Origin: Oscillibacter sp.
GTDB taxonomy: Bacteria; Bacillota; Clostridia; Oscillospirales; Oscillospiraceae
Direction of reading: 5' to 3'
Assembly (NCBI GenBank): GCA_003522105.1
Contig: DPGF01000022.1
Span: 579 to 22,151, forward strand
DNA: 21,573 bases
Shown in pieces: positions 14,104-21,225 of this stretch. The translations under genes were made by a program, and so were the position numbers. Below the pieces are notes generated by a model that saw only the letters and a program-made list of their open reading frames with translations, was not told the origin of the DNA and searched no databases. Numbering within the stretch: the first letter of the stretch is position 1; every line of letters begins with the position of its first letter.

Positions 14104-15462
14104 ATGCAGCTCGAGCAAAAGCAGGCCCTGAGCCAAAAGCTCGTGCTGACGCAGGCGATGCGCCAGTCGCTCGATTGTTTACAGCTTTCCGCGCCAGAGC
14201 TGAGCGACTATGTACAGGAGATTGCACTCTCCAACCCACTGCTCGACGTGCAGCTCCCTACTTATTACGAAACACAGCTTCCCAGTGAGTCCGCCCCTGC
14301 CGGGCGCGAGGCGCTCGACGTACGCGAGTCGGATTCCTGGCACGGCTTTTCTACCTCCAATGCAGAGAATATACAGGATTTCACCGCCTTTTTGACCCGC
14401 GAAACGACATTCCGCGACCACCTGAACGAACAGATTGGGCAAACAAAGCTCGTTGATGATGAGCTTTTGCGCCTGTGCCGCTTCCTGATCGACTGTCTTG
14501 ATGAGCGCGGCTATCTTGACTGCCCGCTCGAAGAGCTGTCCAAGGATTTCGACATCCCACTCTTCGCACTTGAGCAAGCGCTCTTCGCTGTACAGATGCT
14601 TGACCCGCCCGGCGTCGGTGCGCGGAATCTGTCGGAATGCCTGACTCTCCAGCTCGCACAGGGTCGTTCTCTCGATCCGTTGGCGCTCAAGATCGCGCGT
14701 GACGGGCTTGAGATGCTCAGCGGGCGTGATTATCAGGCCATAGCCTCCCTCCTCGATGTATCCGTCGCCGCAGCCAAAGCCGCCGCAGCCAAGGTTCTTG
14801 CACTCAACCCCATCCCATCGCGCAGCTTCGCTGGGAGTGAGCCGATCGCCTATGTCGCGCCTGATGCAGAATTTTACGTGCAGCAGGGACAACTCGTCAT
14901 TGAGTTGAATGAGCGGATCCTGCCGCGGCTTTCCGTCAACGCCGAATATTCCGCCCTGCTGAATACGAGCGGTGACCCAGAGGTTCGGCGCTATATCAAA
15001 GAAAAGCTCTCCGAGGCACAGGCACTCATCAAGGGTGTCCACACCCGCTGCGATACCCTTGTGCAGCTGCTCATGATCATCGGAAGCGAGCAGCGCGGCT
15101 TCTTTTGCAGCGGTGAGCCATTGCTGCCCGTAACAATGCAGCAGCTTGCAGAAAAGCTCGGTGTCAGCACCTCCACCGTGAGCCGTGCCGCACAGAACAA
15201 GTACATTCAGTTTCAAGGCCGCACCATCCCTGTGCGCAGCTTTTTCACCGCGGCTATCCGCCCCGATGCAGCGGTCTCTTCCCACGCAGTCAAGCAGCGC
15301 CTGCAACGTCTTATTCAGTCTGAAGACCCCGCATCCCCGCTCTCTGATGAGGCACTGCGTCTGGCGCTTTCCGCACTCGGCATTGAGATCAGCCGCCGCG
15401 CCGTCGCCAAATATCGCGCAGAAATGGACATTCCGTCCTCTTCTCAGCGCAAGAAGCGCTGA
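14104..15462 (+). CDS. rpoN: RNA polymerase sigma-54 factor
   Basis: 452-residue alternative sigma factor that directs RNA polymerase to -24/-12 promoters and needs an AAA+ activator. Region I is Gln/Leu-rich (MQLEQKQALSQKLVLTQAMRQSLDCLQLS). The core-binding region occupies the middle. A helix-turn-helix lies around 345-370 (LAEKLGVSTSTVSRAAQNKYIQ), and the RpoN box SRRAVAKYRAEMDIPSS (about 430-446) is at the C-terminus. Start 14104 is preferred to ATG 14098 because AAAGGAG is nine bases away rather than three. Own promoter at 14019. No enhancer-binding activator gene is visible in the window. Confidence 0.95.
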   Translation: MQLEQKQALSQKLVLTQAMRQSLDCLQLSAPELSDYVQEIALSNPLLDVQLPTYYETQLPSESAPAGREALDVRESDSWHGFSTSNAENIQDFTAFLTRETTFRDHLNEQIGQTKLVDDELLRLCRFLIDCLDERGYLDCPLEELSKDFDIPLFALEQALFAVQMLDPPGVGARNLSECLTLQLAQGRSLDPLALKIARDGLEMLSGRDYQAIASLLDVSVAAAKAAAAKVLALNPIPSRSFAGSEPIAYVAPDAEFYVQQGQLVIELNERILPRLSVNAEYSALLNTSGDPEVRRYIKEKLSEAQALIKGVHTRCDTLVQLLMIIGSEQRGFFCSGEPLLPVTMQQLAEKLGVSTSTVSRAAQNKYIQFQGRTIPVRSFFTAAIRPDAAVSSHAVKQRLQRLIQSEDPASPLSDEALRLALSALGIEISRRAVAKYRAEMDIPSSSQRKKR

Positions 15463-15465
15463 GAA
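15441..15465 (+). other. Hairpin across the rpoN stop codon
   Basis: TTCTCAGCGC (15441-15450) pairs perfectly with 15456-15465; the TGA stop (15460-15462) is inside the right arm. It is followed by A-rich DNA rather than a T-run, so it is not a standard terminator. It may affect mRNA decay or coupling to the next gene. Confidence 0.5.
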
Positions 15466-15502
15466 AAAGAACGATCAGATTTCGTCAGGAGGTAGTTGTC
15501 CC

Positions 15503-16267
15503 ATGGCCAGCGTATATGACCGCAGCGATATCTACGATCTCTTCGACTCTCCCAAAAAAGATGACATGACGAAGGCGCACTGGGAAGCCGTTCTTTCCGG
15601 TCTCCCCGTGCGCACTGCGCTCGACGTGAGCATCGGCACAGGCTCCCTCACACTGCCGCTTGCGGCGCTTGGCGTTTCGCTCTACGGTTCGGATCTGAGC
15701 GAAACGATGCTTGCACGCTGCCGGGAAAAGGCAGTCAAACGCGGCCTTTCCGTCGATCTGCGGCAGAGTGATTTTCGCGCTCTGACAGCACATTTCGACC
15801 GAACATTCGACTGCGTGATGAGCACCGGCAACTCGCTTGCCTATGTGCCGAACAGCGAGATCACGGGCGTTCTCGAGCAGATGGACGCACTTGTTGCGCC
15901 GGGCGGCGTTCTTTACTTTGATCTTCGCAACTGGGACAGGATCGTGCGGCAGAAGCAGCGCTTTTACTTCTATGACCCCGCATTCCTGCCAAACGGTGAC
16001 CGCGTAAATCTCATGCAGGTCTGGGATCACTTACCCGACGGCTCCATCACCTTCCATCTGCTCTACACCTTTGAGCGCGCGGGCAAGATCTTCCAAAAGG
16101 AGCACTTCGAAGAGCATTACTACCCCGCAGCGCAAAAGCTGCTGCTCGATAAGCTCGCGCAGCTCGGGTATGAGGACGTGCGCGTGCGCGCCTTTCCCGT
16201 GCAGTTCGGCGCGTTCGACCCGGAAAGGTCGAACTGGTACTGTGTGCTGGCACGGAAAAAGGCGTAA
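15503..16267 (+). CDS. Class I SAM-dependent methyltransferase
   Basis: 254-residue cytosolic Rossmann-fold methyltransferase; substrate unknown. Motif I DVSIGTGSLTLPLA (41-54) binds SAM, D64 in SLYGSDLSETML is the acidic residue for the ribose, and FDCVMSTGNSLAYV fits motif IV. PGGVLYFDLRNWD fits the post-motif strand. The type resembles small-molecule methyltransferases (YjhP/UbiE-like) rather than RNA or DNA enzymes. Start has AGGAGG 10 bases upstream. It follows rpoN by 40 bases on the same strand and may be cotranscribed. Confidence 0.88.
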   Translation: MASVYDRSDIYDLFDSPKKDDMTKAHWEAVLSGLPVRTALDVSIGTGSLTLPLAALGVSLYGSDLSETMLARCREKAVKRGLSVDLRQSDFRALTAHFDRTFDCVMSTGNSLAYVPNSEITGVLEQMDALVAPGGVLYFDLRNWDRIVRQKQRFYFYDPAFLPNGDRVNLMQVWDHLPDGSITFHLLYTFERAGKIFQKEHFEEHYYPAAQKLLLDKLAQLGYEDVRVRAFPVQFGAFDPERSNWYCVLARKKA

Positions 16268-16376
16268 TGCCGCGCGGCATATCGGCAGAAACAGCATGAG
16301 CTGCTGCGTATCATAATCTTTCAAGCATTTTCCCGGAAGCGGATCCCCACCCAATTATCAGACGGAGGAAACGGTC

Positions 16377-18170
16377 ATGAAGAAACTATTGTGTCCCCTT
16401 TTCGCGCTTCTCATCGTGCTTTCGCTTTCCACCGCGGCGTTCGCCGCAGACTACAGCGCCGAGGAATCGGCCAACGCGCTCTATGAGCTTGGCCTTTTTC
16501 AGGGCACCGGTGAAACGGCGAACGGCAAGCCCATCTACAGTCTCGACGCCGCGCCGACGCGCGCGCAGGCCGTGACCATGCTCGTGCGTCTGCTCGGCAA
16601 GGAAGCGGAGGCCAAGGCCGGCACTTGGACGGTTCCTTTTTCCGACCTTGCCGACTGGGCAAGGCCCTATGTCGGCTACGCCTATGCAAACGGCCTCACC
16701 AACGGCCTGAGCGCAGAGCGCTTTGGCAGCGACGACAAGGTAACAGCCAACCAGTACCTGACATTTATCCTGCGCGCGCTGGGCTACTCCTCGGAGAGAG
16801 ACTTCCAGTGGGACAAGGCCAACGCCTTCAGCGACTCTCTTGGTCTGACGCACGGGGAATACCGTGCATCGCGCAGCTTCACGCGCGGCGACACCGCGCG
16901 CATCTCTTATGCCGCGCTCGCGCAGGCGCGCAAGGACAGCAGCGAAACGCTGGCCGCGCAGCTCGTGCGGCAGGGCGCGGTGAAGGCAAAAACTGCGGCG
17001 GAGTGCGGGCTGGTCCTTGCAGCGGACAGCGGCGGCTTTTTGAACATTGCCGGAAGCCGCTATACCCTGCAAAACGCGGACGGCAAATATCTGGCCGCCT
17101 CCGGCGATGCGCTGACGCTGTCGGACAAGCCATTTGCCTGGTATGCCTTGCCCGCCGCGGGTGACAGCTTTACCCTTCGCCCCGACAACAAGCGGGCATA
17201 TATGCTGGATGTTTCCAACGCATGGTTTGAAGAGGGTAACCGCGTCGGCATCTGCGACGGCACCGGCCATGATGCGCAGCACTGGAAGCTCTATCAAAGT
17301 GGTAAGGATACGTGGCAGCTTGTCTGCTCGCTGCACCCTGAGCTGGCGCTGTCAGCCTCATCGGGCGGCGCGGCGCTGCAAAAGCGCGGCAATGCCGGAA
17401 CAAACTGGCAGCTCACGCTGGTCGGGACCGAGCGGGACAACTATATGGAGATTGAGGGTCGCTCCGATGTGATCACGATGCGGCTGGAACACCGTGTATT
17501 AGATGTTCTGAGCCGCGCACGGCTGCAAAAGTGGGTCAATGACCTCGAGACTGCTTACGCCGACTATGCAGAGCTCACCGGCTGGACGCCGTACCGTCAT
17601 GTTTATCTCAACATGCTGGCCCCGGAGACAAACTGGGGCTACGCCGGCAAGGACGGCGTCATTCAAATCGACGCCGACGACATTTATGAGGATCTGAGCC
17701 TGAACTTCGCGCGGCGCAAAAACGACTGGAACTTCGGCCTGCTGCACGAGCTGAGCCATCTTTTTGAGGCCGACAGTCGGCCGTGGGACTTCCATGCCGA
17801 GGTGTTGGCTGACTACAAGCTCGCCTACGTCATGACAAAAAACAACTGTGCTGCCGTTCCTGCCGACTGGTACAACGATAAAAAGGAGTATACCGGCTGG
17901 GACGTGATCGACGTCTACCGCGGCGACGGGCCGCTCAAGGACACGCTGACCATATTTTCCCTCTGCGGCAAGCTTTCAGAGGTGATGAAGGAGATCGGCT
18001 GGGACGCCGCCAAGCAGACCTTCCGCAGCTATCCTGACACCACGAACCTCACGCCGGAAGAGAACTTCACCCTCTTCATTAGTCTCCTCTCGCAGTACAG
18101 CGGCAAAGATGTGCGTGCGATGTTCACTGACGCGGAGTGGGCCAACGCGATGAAGGTCGGCTCGCTGTAA
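16377..18170 (+). CDS. Secreted SLH-domain protein with lectin-like middle and M60-like metallopeptidase domain
   Basis: 597-residue exported protein. A signal peptide covers 1-23 (ends AFA). SLH repeats follow at about 27-195 (PTRAQAVTMLVRLLG, FSDLADWARPYVGYAYANGLTNG, VTANQYLTFILRALGY, FTRGDTARISYAAL), which should bind pyruvylated wall polymer. Residues about 215-350 look like a ricin-type/beta-trefoil fold (YTLQNADGKYLAAS, MLDVSNAWFEEGNRVGI, QHWKLY, NWQL). The C-terminal domain has the zinc motif H457-E458-L-S-H461, with E475 thirteen residues further, and a GWDAAKQTFRSY segment; this fits the M60/gluzincin pattern HEXXH-x(8-28)-E. M60 enzymes cut glycoproteins such as mucins in known cases. 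Start has GGAGG upstream. Monocistronic. Confidence 0.85.
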   Translation: MKKLLCPLFALLIVLSLSTAAFAADYSAEESANALYELGLFQGTGETANGKPIYSLDAAPTRAQAVTMLVRLLGKEAEAKAGTWTVPFSDLADWARPYVGYAYANGLTNGLSAERFGSDDKVTANQYLTFILRALGYSSERDFQWDKANAFSDSLGLTHGEYRASRSFTRGDTARISYAALAQARKDSSETLAAQLVRQGAVKAKTAAECGLVLAADSGGFLNIAGSRYTLQNADGKYLAASGDALTLSDKPFAWYALPAAGDSFTLRPDNKRAYMLDVSNAWFEEGNRVGICDGTGHDAQHWKLYQSGKDTWQLVCSLHPELALSASSGGAALQKRGNAGTNWQLTLVGTERDNYMEIEGRSDVITMRLEHRVLDVLSRARLQKWVNDLETAYADYAELTGWTPYRHVYLNMLAPETNWGYAGKDGVIQIDADDIYEDLSLNFARRKNDWNFGLLHELSHLFEADSRPWDFHAEVLADYKLAYVMTKNNCAAVPADWYNDKKEYTGWDVIDVYRGDGPLKDTLTIFSLCGKLSEVMKEIGWDAAKQTFRSYPDTTNLTPEENFTLFISLLSQYSGKDVRAMFTDAEWANAMKVGSL

Positions 18171-18193
18171 CGAAAAAATCAGGAATTGCACCG

Positions 18194-18229
18194 GCAGGGC
18201 GCGGAAGAAAGTCCGCGCCCTGCTTGTTT
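18194..18229 (+). terminator. Terminator after the SLH protein gene
   Basis: GCAGGGCGCGGA (18194-18205) pairs perfectly with 18212-18223 around AGAAAG, followed by TTGTTT. Confidence 0.88.
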
Positions 18230-18275
18230 ACGCAAGGTTTTACGAAATTTCTGCATGTTCAATCATCATTTATCC

Positions 18276-18303
18276 TTGACAAAATGTAATGCCATGGTAT
18301 AAT
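18276..18303 (+). promoter_or_regulatory. Strong promoter of the brnQ leader
   Basis: TTGACA (18276-18281), 16-bp spacer, TATAAT (18298-18303). It lies about 380 bases upstream of the brnQ start, so a long leader is implied. Confidence 0.85.
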
Positions 18304-18339
18304 AACACCAATTTCCCAAAAAAAGGAGGCGATCGTTTG

Positions 18340-18453
18340 ATGGCTATGGTTACATCCAAGGAAGTCATGCTTGGGGTAAGCTGGCGACTGATCGTAGGCG
18401 TAGAGGAGCGTATGTCCGAATCTATGCCGTCGAAGCAGTTGGCAGCGGTTTGA
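18340..18453 (+). CDS. 37-codon leader ORF upstream of brnQ
   Basis: ATG preceded by AAGGAGG ten bases upstream and by a strong promoter, so it is likely translated. The peptide starts MAMVTSKEVMLGVSW and ends KQLAAV; it contains six Val, three Leu and one Ile, but no run of branched-chain codons. From memory, its first ten residues resemble the N-terminus of class II fructose-bisphosphate aldolases (xxLVTxKEM); the rest does not. It could be a regulatory leader peptide, a small protein, or the leftover start of a broken aldolase gene. Confidence 0.45.
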   Translation: MAMVTSKEVMLGVSWRLIVGVEERMSESMPSKQLAAV

Positions 18454-18485
18454 TCGACCTCTTTTTTCAGGTTCGTTTGATTCGC

Positions 18486-18614
18486 CGGCTGCAATGATCG
18501 GCAGCATCAGATCCGGTATGTTCCATTGATCCGACACACGCGCCTTCGGCATTGTCCGCAGGCAGGGGAGTAGTACCCCGAGATGGTCGGAGGGTAGGGA
18601 GCAGCCGTTTTTTT
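18486..18614 (+). ncRNA. Structured brnQ leader RNA ending in a T7 run
   Basis: Nested pairings: CGGCTGC (18486-18492) with GCAGCCG (18601-18607), TCCGAC (18530-18535) with GTCGGA (18586-18591), and GGGG (18565-18568) with CCCC (18576-18579). The outer stem is directly followed by seven T (18608-18614), as in a terminator. A competing local hairpin, GCTGC (18488-18492) / GCAGC (18501-18505), would break the outer stem. This is the layout of an attenuator or riboswitch, but I match it to no known class. Confidence 0.45.
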
Positions 18615-18679
18615 GTTACCCGAATCATTTGAGCAGAGGCACTTTTTCTTCCCTCTGCCGCCGCGAAAGGAAAAATATT

Positions 18680-20035
18680 ATGAAACGTAAACTCTCTGCA
18701 AAAGAATACACCTATGTTGCCAGCATGCTCTTCGGCCTCTTTTTCGGCGCCGGCAACCTCATCTTCCCCGTGCACCTCGGCCAGATGGCCGGCTCGAATG
18801 TCTGGCTTGCTATCCTCGGCCTTCTCATCACAGGCGTGGGCCTGCCGCTGCTCGGCGTGGCCGCGCTCGGCATCAGCCGCTCGGCGGGACTTTTCGACCT
18901 CAGCAGCAAGGTCAGCCGCCCCTATGCGATGTTTTTCACCTGCGCGCTGTATCTGACCATCGGGCCGTTCTTTGCCATTCCCCGCTGCGCCACGACCTCC
19001 TTCACCGTTGGTCTTGAGCAGGTGCTGCCGCAGGACGGAAACACCACGCTCTACCTTCTTCTCTTCTCGGTGGCGTTCTTCGCCGCGGCGCTCTTCTTCG
19101 CGCTGCGCCCGGGCAAGATCCTCACCTGGGTCGGCAAGATCCTCACGCCCTGCTTCCTCGTCTTTCTCGCCATCCTCGTGGTGGTGGTGCTCGCTACGCC
19201 GGGTGTCTCTGTTGCGGAGGTGACGCCGCTCGGCGGCTACGTCGACCAGCCCTTCTTCACAGGCTTCCTTGAAGGCTACAACACCATGGACGCGCTGGCA
19301 AGCCTCGCCTTCGGCATCATCGTGGTGCAGGTCATCCGCGATCTCGGCGTGGAAGAGCCCTCCGCCGTGGCGGGCAGCACCGTCCGCGCGGGCATCTTCA
19401 GCTGCCTTTTCATGGCGCTCATCTACATCGCTGTGACCCTTGCCGGTACGCAGAGCCGCGGCGTGCTCGAAGCCTCCGAAAACGGTGGCACGGCGCTCGC
19501 ACAGATCGCCCAGCACTATCTCGGCACGGCGGGCCTTTTCATCCTGGCTGCCACCGTGACGCTCGCCTGCCTCAAAACCGCCGTCGGTCTCATCACGAGC
19601 TGTGCTGAGACCTTCACCGCCCTTTTCCCCAAGGGCCCGAAGTACCGCACCTGGGCGGTCATCTTCAGCCTCATCTCACTCCTGCTTGCAAACCTCGGCC
19701 TCAATGCCATCATCGCCTACTCCCTGCCGGTGCTGATGTTCCTCTATCCGCTCTCCATCGCGCTCATCGCGCTGGCACTGCTCGGCAAGTTCTTCGGCCA
19801 CGACCGCACGGTGTACTGCTGGACGATGGGCTTCACGCTCATCGCCGCGATCTACGACTTTGTCGTCGCGCTGCCCGCAGGTCTGTACAACGCCATCAAT
19901 GGCGACGCCATCAAGGCGTTCGGTGCGGCGTATCTGCCGTTTGCCAAGCTCGGCCTCGGCTGGGTCTGCCCGACGCTCATCGGAGCCGCCATCGGTCTCA
20001 TCCTTCACTTTGCGCGCGGGAAGAAGTCCGCCTGA
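18680..20035 (+). CDS. brnQ: Branched-chain amino acid carrier, BrnQ/LIVCS family
   Basis: 451-residue inner-membrane sodium-coupled symporter for Leu, Ile and Val, with about twelve hydrophobic segments as usual. The N-terminal family signature is clear: VASMLFGLFFGAGNLIFPVHLGQMAG. PLLGVAALGISRS and a YNTMDALASLAFGIIVV segment in the middle also match the family. The start is set at 18680 (MKRKLSAKEY) with GAAAGGA eight bases upstream; the frame is open further to 18629 but without a ribosome site. Expression probably depends on the long leader with promoter at 18276. A terminator follows at once. Confidence 0.95.
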   Translation: MKRKLSAKEYTYVASMLFGLFFGAGNLIFPVHLGQMAGSNVWLAILGLLITGVGLPLLGVAALGISRSAGLFDLSSKVSRPYAMFFTCALYLTIGPFFAIPRCATTSFTVGLEQVLPQDGNTTLYLLLFSVAFFAAALFFALRPGKILTWVGKILTPCFLVFLAILVVVVLATPGVSVAEVTPLGGYVDQPFFTGFLEGYNTMDALASLAFGIIVVQVIRDLGVEEPSAVAGSTVRAGIFSCLFMALIYIAVTLAGTQSRGVLEASENGGTALAQIAQHYLGTAGLFILAATVTLACLKTAVGLITSCAETFTALFPKGPKYRTWAVIFSLISLLLANLGLNAIIAYSLPVLMFLYPLSIALIALALLGKFFGHDRTVYCWTMGFTLIAAIYDFVVALPAGLYNAINGDAIKAFGAAYLPFAKLGLGWVCPTLIGAAIGLILHFARGKKSA

Positions 20036-20047
20036 AAACCGCATCAC

Positions 20048-20083
20048 AAAAAGCCGTCCGGTCAATGACCGGACGGCTTTTTT
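20048..20083 (+). terminator. Terminator after brnQ
   Basis: AAAAAGCCGTCCGGTCA (20048-20064) pairs perfectly with 20066-20082; the right arm ends in six T. Confidence 0.94.
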
Positions 20084-20109
20084 CGTCTGAACTCCTTGCG
20101 CAAATAAAA

Positions 20110-20138
20110 GAATTCCGAGATCTGCGATCTCGGAATTC
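20110..20138 (-). terminator. Terminator of the tRNA-Met locus
   Basis: GAATTCCGAGATC (20110-20122) pairs perfectly with 20126-20138 around TGC. It lies five bases beyond the CCA end of the tRNA fragment; on the minus strand it is followed by TTTTATTT. Confidence 0.8.
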
Positions 20139-20142
20139 CTTC

Positions 20143-20187
20143 TGGTTGCGGAGGCAGGACTCGAACCTACGGCCTCCGGGTTATGAG
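20143..20187 (-). tRNA. tRNA-Met (CAT) 3' half, truncated
   Basis: Reading leftward: anticodon loop CTCATAA (20187-20181), the 3' anticodon strand, variable loop, a complete T-arm with GTTCGAGTC, acceptor 3' strand and encoded CCA (20145-20143). The 5' half is absent. Upstream of the loop the sequence (GACTGC) cannot pair with CCCGG, and no D-arm is found in the following 100 bases. A break at the anticodon loop is the classic mark left by site-specific integration into a tRNA gene. Confidence 0.85.
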
Positions 20188-20196
20188 GCAGTCTCA

Positions 20197-20233
20197 AGCA
20201 CAAATCGGAGTCATTTCGGCTCCGATTTGTGCT
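20197..20233. repeat. 14-bp perfect inverted repeat next to the tRNA break
   Basis: AGCACAAATCGGAG (20197-20210) and its exact complement at 20220-20233, with a 9-base loop. A second small dyad, CCGCC-N8-GGCGG, follows near 20239. The interval 20234-20514 has no convincing gene. Confidence 0.85.
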
Positions 20234-20300
20234 ATTTACCGCCATTCGCTCGGCGGATCTTTCATTGTTTCCGTCCAGCCCTGCCCGCTTTTTTCGGATT

Positions 20301-20320
20301 CTGGGTCAAAACTGGGTCAA
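20301..20320. repeat. Tandem direct repeat CTGGGTCAA x2
   Basis: Two exact 9-mers at 20301-20309 and 20312-20320, 11-bp period. About 115-180 bases from the tRNA break, they are in the position expected of integrase or excisionase arm sites, but this is not proven. Confidence 0.6.
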
Positions 20321-20375
20321 GCGCAGTCCAGCCGAATACCGTTGACCTCCAAAGTGGAATTGATTTATATTGAGC

Positions 20376-20411
20376 GAGGAAGTCCGGGCAGAAAACTGTT
20401 CGGACTTTTCT
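20376..20411 (+). terminator. Hairpin with T-run in the element
   Basis: AAGTCCG (20380-20386) pairs with CGGACTT (20401-20407) and G.T/G-C pairs extend outward to GAG/CTC. It is followed by TTTTCTCAT. No gene that it would serve is evident just upstream. Confidence 0.4.
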
Positions 20412-20514
20412 CATATATTCCAAAGTTGCGGTAGAATTGGTCACAAGTTTTATGGTACAATTTAAATGCGATAATTATGCAACAAATCGGAATTTGACAA
20501 AGGGATGTGATTGT

Positions 20515-20802
20515 ATGAAGAAGAAAAGCATAATTGTGATATGTGTTGTATTAGTAATTTCAGGTGTGGCAACAGTCCTTGTATTAACTGGAAATAGAGG
20601 AAATGTATCAAATGTTAAACGTGTTGTTGGTTACTCTGCACTCTATGGTGAAAATTCAATCAAGGAAGCATTTGATGTCATAGAGAAAAAATTTGCAAAA
20701 GATTTTGAAGGTTGCACACTTACTGAACTTCGCTATGACGAGGATGTTGAAAACAGATTTGCAGAAGAAATTGAGAAGTATCACAAAGAGAATAACCAAT
20801 GA
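20515..20802 (+). CDS. Small membrane-anchored protein, 95 residues
   Basis: Starts MKKKS followed by a hydrophobic segment (IIVICVVLVISGVATVLVL, about 6-24), then a charged, mostly helical outside domain with many Lys/Glu (FDVIEKKFAKDFEGC, EEIEKYHKENNQ). It is probably a signal-anchored protein. No family recognised. The start has AAAGGGA upstream; the frame is open back to 20437 but without a ribosome site there. A/T-rich codons set it apart from genes left of 20140 and support foreign origin. Confidence 0.65.
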   Translation: MKKKSIIVICVVLVISGVATVLVLTGNRGNVSNVKRVVGYSALYGENSIKEAFDVIEKKFAKDFEGCTLTELRYDEDVENRFAEEIEKYHKENNQ

Positions 20803-20879
20803 AGGGTATATAATCTTCGTATTTCCCATTATCATTGCGCAAACATATGTCAGACTTTCACTTGAACATTATGTGCCCG

Positions 20880-20908
20880 TTGACAGTAATGGTGAAATAT
20901 AATATAAT
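20880..20908 (+). promoter_or_regulatory. Perfect consensus sigma-A promoter
   Basis: TTGACA (20880-20885), exactly 17-bp spacer, TATAAT (20903-20908): full match to both consensus boxes. It lies 131 bases before the next ORF start, and the stem-loop RNA comes between. Confidence 0.85.
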
Positions 20909-20913
20909 AACTG

Positions 20914-21010
20914 TGCGATGAAAATGAGACCGTACTGGCCTCGGAATATGAAAGTAGCAAAATGCGACGAGGCTTAAGTGTGTATGCTTAGGGCCCCGTC
21001 GCATTTTATT
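20914..21010 (+). ncRNA. Candidate small RNA or leader with 11-bp stem-loop
   Basis: Predicted to start a few bases after the consensus -10 box. It ends with AAAATGCGACG (20959-20969) paired perfectly with 20997-21007, leaving a 27-base loop with some internal pairing. The right arm ends in TTTT and then ATT, a moderate U-tract. A stand-alone RNA of about 95 bases or a terminator/attenuator before the small-protein genes would both fit. Confidence 0.4.
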
Positions 21011-21038
21011 ACTCTGGAAAGGACAGGATGGGATAAAA

Positions 21039-21182
21039 ATGGGGAGCATAGTAGAAGCGGCCATATATGAATATATTGGTAAATTTTTCCTAATTTTTGT
21101 AGTAGTGCCTGTGGGCATAATGGTTTTAGGGTATATAATTTGCATTATTGTGGAGGTGATCAATGAAATAAGAAAAAAGTAG
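21039..21182 (+). CDS. Small single-pass membrane protein, 47 residues
   Basis: Peptide starts MGSIVEAAIYEYIG, has one long hydrophobic stretch (about 16-40: FFLIFVVVPVGIMVLGYIICIIVEV) and ends with a basic tail, NEIRKK, which should stay in the cytoplasm. A weak purine-rich site (AGGATGGGA) precedes the ATG. No family recognised. It is followed 43 bases later by a secreted small peptide gene, and both lie behind the consensus promoter at 20880. An immunity or export-helper role is only a guess from the pairing. Confidence 0.5.
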   Translation: MGSIVEAAIYEYIGKFFLIFVVVPVGIMVLGYIICIIVEVINEIRKK

Positions 21183-21225
21183 GAAGGAAAACCCAAACAG
21201 AGGCAAAAGAAAGGAGAGCACGCAA

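Noticed and set aside
14104..16267. Sigma-54 (-24/-12) promoters in the window
   Set aside because: TGGCAC occurs near 16249, but without TTGC at the proper spacing; no other good match was seen by eye.
18259..18552. 97-codon minus frame over the brnQ leader
   Set aside because: No ribosome site or family features; it runs against a strong promoter and structured RNA.
18560..18614. T-box antiterminator, SRP RNA or yybP-ykoY (manganese) riboswitch in the brnQ leader
   Set aside because: GTAGTACCCCG differs from the T-box TGGNACCGCG at the bases that pair with tRNA. GGGGAGTAG matches the yybP-ykoY hallmark but the second loop is missing. GGGAGCAGCC lacks the SRP GGAA loop context.
20065..20373. 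102-codon frame containing RRQDSNLRPPGYEA
   Set aside because: That peptide is the well-known artefact of translating the end of a tRNA gene; it overlaps the tRNA fragment and its terminator.
20262..20444. 60-codon minus frame ending in a basic tail (LTQNPKKAGRAGRKQ), considered as an integrase C-terminus
   Set aside because: Too short, no catalytic motif or ribosome site, and it spans the direct repeats and a hairpin.
20918..20977. 19-codon ORF (MKMRPYWPRN...) inside the candidate RNA at 20914
   Set aside because: No ribosome site and it ends in the stem; more likely structure than coding.
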